From Diplosphaera chodatii (Eukaryota; Chlorophyta; Trebouxiophyceae; Prasiolales; Stichococcaceae), in contig JAALGY010000023.1 in NCBI GenBank assembly GCA_032358165.1, positions 1,488,001 through 1,552,000 on the forward strand: a stretch of DNA of 64,000 nt, in the 5' to 3' direction. Shown here in pieces: positions 56,460-64,000 of this stretch. A program made the position numbers and the translations under genes. Positions within the stretch are counted from its first letter, which is position 1. Every line of letters begins with the position of its first letter. The notes below the pieces were generated by a model. That model had not been told where the DNA came from, searched no databases, and was given only the letters and a program-made list of their open reading frames with translations.

Positions 56460-59400
56460 ATGGGCGCCGCTGATAGGCCTGTTAGACAGCCCAAACTGCC
56501 GCAGTTGTATGAGGCTGGGCCAGCGTCAGGCCGCATCCACTGCAATGGATCCTGGGACAGGCAGCACAGCAGCAGCGGGGAGCTGGACGGCACTGAGTCG
56601 CCGCCTGTCAGCAGCCAGGTGCAGCAGGCCAACACCACTGCTACCCCGGCTGCAACCGTGGCGCTGAGGCCAGACGCCACTGAGAAGCACCGCTGGGTCG
56701 GTGCCCTGCTCCACTTGGCAATTCGTTTGCAGTGCTCCATGCTGACTGTGTGAACGCTACAACGTGGAGCTCTGCATGCACCGCCCCCTTTATGTCGGAA
56801 GCACAAGCAACCGCGCTGGACTGCGGGTGGTGCATGCTGCACAGGTCGTACCGCGCGGCAGCCACAGCGCCAGCCCCAGTCGGTGCCGGCTGGAGCTGAG
56901 GGGCCCGGAGCTGATGGGCGGACGCCAGCTTGGCACGCACCACTGGGTGGCGGAGGTGGAGGGTGTGCCGGACCGCCAGGAGGTTGAGCTGCATGATGGC
57001 ACAGCGCTGCAGCTGAGGGATGGCAGCGTGTGGGACATCGTGCAGACGCCAACTGGGCCCAGCTCAGCCTGGGCACAGGCGCAGCATGACACATTGCCAC
57101 AGCACAGTATGCAGCGATCGCAAAGCGCGGCCTCAGCGCATGCTCAGGTAGCTGCACAGCGACATTGGCTGCCGTCGCCTTCGGCGCACCGGCCACAGTG
57201 GCCTGCACATCAGCAGCAGTCGGACCAGCATCCAGCACTGCATGTGCAGCACCAGGGACCGAACCACACATCAGCCCTGCCGCATGAGTGGCAGCCTCAG
57301 CAGTGGCATCGGGAGCAGCAAATCCCTGGTGTGCAGACACGACTGCAGGAGCTGGGAGGGGACGTCGGCTGGCCTCATCAGCAACAGCAGATGCAGGCAT
57401 ATGGCGTGCATCCCCAACAGCTGCAGTCAGCGCAAGAGCGCCTTGCTGCACAGCGGCACAGTCTGGAGCTGGACATGCTGGGAGCAGCGATGCGGGATGC
57501 AGCGGCTCAGACTGGAGCGACCTTGCCAAAGCCAGCAGCAGCAGGCCCATCGGCGGCGGCTGGCAGGACGTGTACGCCAGCCAAAAGCCGGAGCAGCGGC
57601 GGCCATGTACAGCAGACGCTACATGCGTCCCAGAACCATGCGGCTGTGCGACAAACAGCTCCTGGCTCGGCCCCATCTGCTACGCAGCCATTTCATGATG
57701 TGGCATCACAGTCTGCGGCTACACCCAGCAGTACCACTTCGACAGACAGCCGCTCACAGCCCACTCTCAAGCAGCAGCGGAGCGGAGTCAGCAGAAGGAG
57801 CAGCGGTGGGCAGCAGACAGCATCACAGCTGCAACAAGGGCTGCCGCCCAAGCCAGACCCGCAGGCCGCAATAGCAGCTTACGCGGATCAGCAGCCCAAT
57901 GGCCATCCTGCTGCCAGCATGCAGCCGACAGCACTCAGCATGCCAGCCACACAGCAGACGCTTTTGGCAGGCAAGCTTAAGATCAGGCTGCCTCAGCCAG
58001 CTGCAAAGCCTGCCAGCCATGCATTGCCCAGCCCTGTCCAGCCCGGCAGCCTCCTTCAGCCCTCAGATGAGCCGCGACCAAAGCGACAGCGGGTTGCGGA
58101 TGCTGGTGGGGCACAGGCCCCTGCTGCACCGCCCAGTGTGTCAAGGCGTGGCAGTCCGAAGACACACAGGCAGAGTCAGCAGCAGGCAGCCGCCAGTGCG
58201 ACTACATGGTTGCCGCCCATCCCGCAGCCACCAGCTCAGCCAACTGTGCCCCTAACAGCGCCACCCACTCGGACCAGTCCAGCCAGCCAACGGTCTCAGA
58301 TGCAGCTGCAGCATCAGCAGCAGCCTGCAGGTGCCGACACCTCGCAAGCCTTGCCGCCAGGTCTTCAGCCAGCAATCCAGCCCAGCACCAGCATCAGCAA
58401 AGCACAGAAGGCAAAACCGCCGTCAAAGCCAATGCAGCCTCGGCAGCAGCCTGGCAGCACAGAAAGGGCTGTGGCGGCCAAACACAGCACAGCGGATGCA
58501 GATGTTAAGGCGCCAGGGGCGCAGGGGCTGAAGGTGAATGCTCGCACAATCGCTGCATGCTGCGTATTGCAGATTCGTAGTGAGATATTCAACACCTCGT
58601 AATGCAGCCGTGTCACTGAATTTCTGTCTATAAGACGCCATGGGATATATTTGCAGCTGCTCGGTGCATTGCAGAAGCAGCAACAGAGGCAACAGCAGCG
58701 GCAGCAGGCTCCACCTGGCAAGGCGAAGCTCGTAGAGGACGACTTCATCAGCCAACGGCCCGCCTCGGCTGCCAAGTCAGCGACAGCTGTGGCCAAGTCT
58801 GCCGCAAAGCAGCAGGGTGTAACTCCGACAGGCACCCCTGCTCGTGCAGCGCATGCAGAGTCAAAGGCCGGCGCCAAGGCAGCCAGCATCCTTGACACCG
58901 CAGCAACTGCAAGCGCTAACAGGCAGCGATCGGCGTCCTCTCAAGGGCGTCCCAGCAGCGCGAAGCTGCTGCCAGTGCCGATGCCCCCCCAGCGGCGCGG
59001 CCAGACCCCTGCAGGCAGCAGCCCGGCCTCCTTCCATGGCGAGGAGTCTCCCGATGGCGGCGAGACCCAGCTCAAGGCTGCCTCCACCCAGCTTGGCAAA
59101 CAACGTAAGGGCACAAGCTCTTAATGCCAAAACCGCTCGGGAGTCTGTGCAGCAGCGTATTGCAGAGTTTCGATCTGCTCAGGCTGACAAACTCTGTGCT
59201 CACCCTGCTGGTGCCACACATGCAGACACCCCAAAGGCGGACGCAAAGCTGCAGCTGCAGTGCGAGGTGGAGTGTGCCAAGCTGCGCAAGGTATGGAGCA
59301 CACCCTAGTCAATGGCGTGCGACCTTGTCCACCGCCGAAGGTCGTGCACCCGGCCAGTGCAGCGCTCATATGTAGGCTACCTTCAGCTGCAAAGCAATGA

Positions 59401-62400
59401 GCTTGACTCTGCTGTCCAGCTTCTGGGCGGGCTGTCGAAGGCAAAGGACACCATCAATCCTACCAGCGCGCACATGATGAGCGCCGCGGAAAAGCTGGGC
59501 TGCGGTCGCAAGATGGTGCAGATCATCGTCGAGCGCATTGCTCAGGTGAGCAATCTGGCAGCAGGCAGAGGCAACCTCAGGAGGCAGATGTTGCACTGTG
59601 TTCCATCCTGCGTGCGCTGTGGGCCCCGTCAGAGCGAGTCCCGCCTGTGCAGCGTTACGCTCCCTAGCATGCGGCACAAACGTCGGGCTCATGTGATGAT
59701 TTCTGGCTGCTATCCACAGGAGCCCGAGTTGGGCAGGCGGATAGGCATGCTGTACGTAGTCGACTCGGTCCTGCAGGGCAGCCAGAAGAGCCGTGCAGTT
59801 GAGGACGGCGCCACTTCGTATGCCAGCGTGTTTCGCAATACCATTGGCGCGGCACTGCCCAGGTAGGGAAAGCCCATGAGTGTTTTGTCAGCAGGTTGAG
59901 CGCCTTGAAGCTTGCTTTCAGCGAAATGCTGGCTCGGCGTTGCTGCTGCCTCACAAGCTGATGCCTGCGCTGTATGCAGTCTGGTGGATGCGGTGGCAAA
60001 GACACGAGAAGGCCGCCTGCGAGCAGTGCATGTTGTGGGCATCTGGTCTGCACGCGATCTGCTGCCTGCCAAGGCAAGGTTCCCTCGAAACCTCTCGAGG
60101 CCACAGGGAGCGACCTGCTGCATGTGCCACTGCTGCTCACGCGGGTCCCTTGCATCACTCGGAGTGTGATGGTCATGCGATGCTGGTCACAGATACCGGC
60201 CTTTGCAAGTCGAGTGGTGTGCTTGGTGTTCCCATGACCTTGGGGCTTGGAAGCCCTGGCCAAGCTGGTCTCTCCAGCACACCTGGTGTGCTGTGATGCC
60301 AGGTGCTGGAGCCTGTGGCATCAAAGCTAGCTGCTGACATCGCGGCGGATGAGGCCACACCTGCCGACCCAACCATCGTGGCCATGGCACGCGATCGACT
60401 TGCGCCCATGACCTTCGAGCTCAGCGGCGCCAGCGGCGCAGCCCTCCGCATCCGGTTGAAGGTGAGACTGAAGACCTGCATGCGGTGCTGTAGCATGTGG
60501 ACAATGGCGAGCAAAGCGGCACGTTCCATAACACGAACAGAGTTCAGAAGTCCTGCGTTCTGGTTCAAATCGCCTCCAGAAGATCCTACCATGTCAGCAC
60601 ATGGGACTTGACGCAGTGGGTGTCATCGCAGCCCGAGGAGGACGAGGAGGCCAGGCTGCCGACAGGCACACCACCGCCGCTGGTGCGGGCGGAGTACGCC
60701 TGGCTGTCAGTCGCCAAGCGGGGTGCGCATGCCTTGATTAGCTGCTGTAATGGGCATTGGACGGGCGCTGGCAAGCTCGAGAGCTTGCTGATGCAGTTCA
60801 ACATCATGCAGATGTGCGATAAGCTCCAAGGCGGTTCTTCTCGCGCAGATCGTGCATACTCAGAGTCGCCGCCGCCAGTGGCGCCGGGCCAGGACCCCTG
60901 GGAGGCCGGACCCAATCCCTGGGAGATGGGGCCCGAGGCCACCTGGCCAACCAAGGCGTCAGGTCAACACCTGTCCGGCCTCGCCGTGATGTCCCCAGCT
61001 GCTAGGGCGGCAGACCTGCTGTATGTTGTGTGAGATCTTGTGTCTCAGTCTGCGTGGTCGGAGTGGCACTTCAGCCAGGAGGGTGGGGCCACCCAGTATT
61101 GTGTGCGTGCAACCCGCAGGTGTTGCTCAGGCAGACATGGACATGGGATCCCCGCTGGCGCCGCCACCGGCACCAGTCCACGAGGTGCTGGTGTCGCCGC
61201 CCCGTCTCCCCTGGGCCCCGCGTCACGAGCCCTCGTACATCTCGCCTGTCACAGCAGACTCAGTCCCCCAACTGCAAGGTGCGGCTTGTGCTTTGACAGT
61301 CCGTCATTGCTGCTGCTGCTGCTTCAGGCAGTGCTGGCGACGCTGGGGGCTTGCACTATGCACATCACTTGGTGCAGCTGGACTGAGCATACGCGTGACA
61401 CATTTTCGAACCTCAAACAGGTTCCACCGGCACGCAGCCATATTACAGCCCGGAGGTGGCCTACTCTCCCAGCCGCAGCTTCGAGGACGTGTTGCTGGGG
61501 CGCAGCTCTGAGCAGAAGGCACCGCCTCCATGGCAGCATCCAGCAGGGCAGCAGCCATGGCAGCAGGCTCAGCAACCGCTCGCCAATGTGGCACAGATGC
61601 CATGGCCGGGTGGCGCCGCGCCTGGGGCCCCGCAACATCTCAGCCAGCAGCAGCCAATGCTGCAAAACCAGTCGGGATACCGACAACAGCAGCAGTATGG
61701 CCAGCAGCCACAGGCCCCTCAGCAGCGGCCGCCGCCCCAGATGCCGCAATGGCAGCCGCGGCCTTCGCAGCCACAGCAGCCGCCAGCAATGCAGTCAGCC
61801 ATCAACCAGGCCATGCGCGCGCTGCCTCCAGACATCGCATCGGCAGCTCAGCTGCAGGGCAGTGCTGCGCGTCCGCCAATGCACAATGTGCACCAGCAGC
61901 CGGCACCTCCGCTCGCGCAGCAGCCGCCCCAGCAGCACTGGCAGCAGCGGCAACAGTGGCAGGCACAACCGCCACAGCAGCAGCAGTGGCAGCAGCCTGC
62001 GGCCGCAGTGGCATTTGCACAGGCTGCGCCGCAAAAGCACAGCGCAGGTGGATGCACTCACTTGTCATGTTATCAAGCTGCTACATGTGCCATAAGCTCG
62101 TACCCAAATGTACTCCATGGCTCTAGGGTTGAGGCATAGGCGAGGGCCCTGCAGTAGACCATGCTTGCACTGCCACAAATTTGCTGTGCCACGAGCATAA
62201 CGAGAGGAACACATGGGCTGCACTTCTGTTGAACTCTCTTGCGATGCTGCAGGTCTGTTGCAGCCGCCGCTGCCGGAGGATCCGCCACCGCTGCCTGACG
62301 AGGATGCGCCGCCGCCCATGCCGGGAGAGGCCCCTCCGGCGCCAGACGTTGACATAATGGACTTCCCACCTTCGCCTGTGGGCGACGCGCAGCCCCCGCT

Positions 62401-62413
62401 GCCGCCAGAGTGA
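56460..62413 (+). CDS. CID (RPR) domain protein, HUA2-like RNA polymerase II CTD-interacting factor
   Basis: Large, mostly disordered nuclear protein. An N-terminal segment of unknown fold (VELHDGTALQLRDGSVWDIV) precedes a 550-residue Gln/Pro/Ala/Ser-rich exon (about 56850-58530). The CID follows over several exons from about 59390: NELDSAVQLLGGLSKAKDTI, GRKMVQIIVERIAQ, EPELGRRIGMLYVVDSVLQG, SYASVFRNTIGAALP, REGRLRAVHVVGIWSARDLL. This follows the CID of plant HUA2/HULK proteins, which binds the phosphorylated CTD and affects pre-mRNA processing. The C-terminus is WEAGPNPWEMGP, PYYSPEVAYSPSRSF, a Gln-rich run, and a Pro-Leu-Pro-Asp-Glu tail ending at TGA 62413. I see no PWWP domain, which HUA2 proteins have. 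The intron after codon 60071-60073 starts with GC. ATG 56460 fits in phase with the exon opening at VVPRGSHSA; ATG 56776 is the alternative start. Confidence 0.82.
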
Positions 62414-62667
62414 CGGCCATAGCAGTGCAGCACCTTGCGTAACTGTGGCGGTGGTGCAGCTGCATGCGGTGGCAGGACCGACATGCAAATGGCATTGGCT
62501 GCTGTCGTGTATTGCTGAGTCGTGAACATCGTTTCGGTGCTATGTGTTGTCAACAGAACTGCAAGTGGTCAAAACACCAAAGGCTGCGCATGCACATTTG
62601 ACATGCTGCAAGCGGGCAACCCCAAGTCTGCTGGTGCTTCACCCCTTCCTCGGTATGCGAGCTCGAG

Positions 62668-63833
62668 CTAGGCGCTCGCTTCTGAGGCACGTCCTTTCGG
62701 TTCTATTGGCTTGCCCTGCGGCAGAGGCTGGTCCTTCACAGGCACAGGCGTGTCTGTTGCAAAAGTCGGCGTCTTCTCTGTGGCGCTGGCAACTGCAGCC
62801 CTGGAGGCGCTGTCTGACCGGCTGCTGGCAAACAGGCTCTGCGCACGGTGGTACACCCTCTCCAGGAAGTACATGCCGCCACCCTGCAGCCAGGAGAGCA
62901 GGTGCGCTTGCCATGGTGCAAGCCAGCCACGGCTGGATGCCGCTCTACAGCTGCAGCAACATGACCGATCGGCGGCACGCCTTCGCAGTAAAAGTCATAG
63001 GCAGTAAGGTGCGTTCCGAACCTCGTCCATGGGCTTGGGCTTGGCGGCGGCCTTCTCCGCGTCCTTCCGGCGCCGCTCCGTCTCCTCGTCCGCCTCGTCC
63101 TGCGCCTCGTCCGCCTCATCCTCCTCCTCGTACACCCGCTGCATCTGCAGCGCCTGCACACGGGACCAGCGACCGACATTGCCAATGCTGCAGGATTTGA
63201 GATCCGAAATCGCAGCCCTTGCGGGACTGCGCCAACGGTTGGCACGCAGATCGCATCGCTGGCCAGGGATGCGGTGACAGGCCGCCACCTGAGCAGTACA
63301 ACCATGAGTAGAGTGTGGGTCGGCCGGGATGCAGCATACCTGCAGGAATGGGTCTCGAAGCTCCGCGATGATGCTGCCACGCTGGTAGATGCGGTCGTCG
63401 CCCGCCAGATACAGCCGCTGGTCCGACCCCGCCGCGGTGGGCACATCCACCGCCAGCAGCTTGAAGTCGTACTTGCCCTTGATGGCAGCATCAGGATCCC
63501 GTGTCAGCACTCACTTTCAGGGGCTGCTGCTGGTCAAACAGATCACCTCAAAATACAGCAAGATGTTGTCCCATCGTTGAGCGTGCCCACTGATCATGCG
63601 AGTTGGAGTTTGGAAATGGCGCAGACTCCTTGTGCCAGGTGGGATGATGGGAGACACACCCGGCGGCGCTTGGCCTCCAGGGAGACGAGGCCGCGGTGCT
63701 CGGCGCCCCGCAGCGGGAAGATCATCTGCAGGCGGCGCGAGCGGTACCTGGGGCGCAGCCCCTTGAGCCGGAAGCCGCCGCCCGTCAGCACCTGCGCCCG
63801 CACGTCCGACCCCGCCAGCGGCGCCCCCATCAC
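62668..63833 (-). CDS. Coa1/Tim21-like protein, 5' end not seen
   Basis: Four exons are visible: one starting at 63833 after a TGCTGGCAG acceptor, then GKYDFKLLAVDV, then ALQMQRVYEEEDE, then the last from GGGMYFLERVYHRAQ to TAG at 62668. The first two give MGAPLAGSDVRAQVLTGGGF, LQMIFPLRGAEHRGLVSLEA and YDFKLLAVDVPT, an alternating-strand pattern like the Coa1/Tim21 beta domain (L-G-x-P start, F-P-V-x-G-x-x-x-x-G strand, final K-L-x-V-D-V). That fold occurs in mitochondrial respiratory-complex assembly factors and the TIM23 accessory Tim21. A highly acidic then basic linker (EEEDEADEAQDEADEETERR) and a Pro/Lys-rich tail are extra. The transmembrane N-terminus expected for this family is not visible, so the first exon probably lies past base 64000. 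Confidence 0.6.
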
Positions 63834-64000
63834 CTGCCAGCACCAACAGGACTGCGGCTGTCCGAAAAGATAAAATCGGTGCCGTCCGCTGCATCAGTGG
63901 CATTGACATCGTGTGCAAGCACAGGAGTCGTGCAGGCAGTGCCCGCTGGGGATCCGCATGCAAGTTCACAGTCGCAAAGATGTGCCTATTGTAGGATTAG

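Noticed and set aside
56246..57676. 476-codon open frame on the minus strand with a hydrophobic run
   Set aside because: Antisense to the Gln-rich exon of the CID gene. CAG/CTG-rich DNA reads as Leu/Cys/Ala on the other strand, which explains the apparent membrane helix.
61530..62126. Plus-strand Ala-rich frame overlapping the CID gene C-terminus
   Set aside because: Frame-shifted reading of the CAG-rich exon; the Gln/Pro frame joins in phase to both neighbouring exons and this one does not.

Overview
This is nuclear DNA from a green alga, most likely a coccoid trebouxiophyte of the Coccomyxa/Chlorella type (class-level placement is inference). Almost every gene is cut by many short introns with GT...TGCAG borders. 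Codons and low-complexity tracts are GC- and CAG-rich, all three stop codons are used, and the gene set is that of the green lineage: a nuclear PsbY precursor, a plant-type VPS55, FAS2, a BIG-type ARF-GEF, a URT1-like TUTase and a HUA2-like CID protein. I saw no rRNA, tRNA, transposon, organelle segment or CRISPR array.

Layout. 1-1.9 kb: GATA zinc-finger factor (minus, runs off the left edge). 3.1-4.7 kb: coiled-coil protein (plus). 5.3-6.3 kb: cyclophilin (minus). 6.7-12.7 kb: XPF repair endonuclease (plus). 13.2-14.0 kb: small membrane/coiled-coil protein (minus). 14.5-15.06 kb: LYR protein (plus), followed 21 bases later by the 40-exon BIG ARF-GEF (15.08-26.66 kb, plus). 27.0-29.0 kb: membrane-anchored rhodanese (minus). 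29.6-34.1 kb: claspin/Mrc1-like protein (plus). 34.3-35.1 kb: VPS55 (minus). 35.6-39.5 kb: CAF-1 p60/FAS2 (plus). 39.8-42.7 kb: PX-BAR sorting nexin (minus). 43.4-44.24 kb: SRP19 (plus), followed 56 bases later by a double-Dabb protein (44.29-45.58 kb, plus). 45.9-48.2 kb: seipin (minus). 48.6-50.3 kb: PsbY polyprotein with three units (plus). 51.0-54.5 kb: terminal uridylyltransferase (plus). 54.9-56.0 kb: IQ-motif protein (minus). 56.5-62.4 kb: CID protein (plus). 62.7 kb to the right edge: Coa1/Tim21-like protein (minus, 5' end not seen).

The genes fall into functional groups without forming one pathway: genome maintenance and chromatin (XPF, claspin-like, CAF-1 p60), endomembrane traffic (BIG, VPS55, sorting nexin), ER and lipid droplets (SRP19, seipin), RNA fate (TUTase, CID protein), and organelles (PsbY, LYR, Coa1/Tim21-like). 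Most neighbours are divergent or convergent and packed within a few hundred bases. The two exceptions are the same-strand pairs LYR/BIG and SRP19/Dabb, whose spacing is too short for an ordinary terminator plus promoter. Gene models were built by reading exon frames and matching splice phases by eye; exon borders quoted to the base are those where phase closed exactly.
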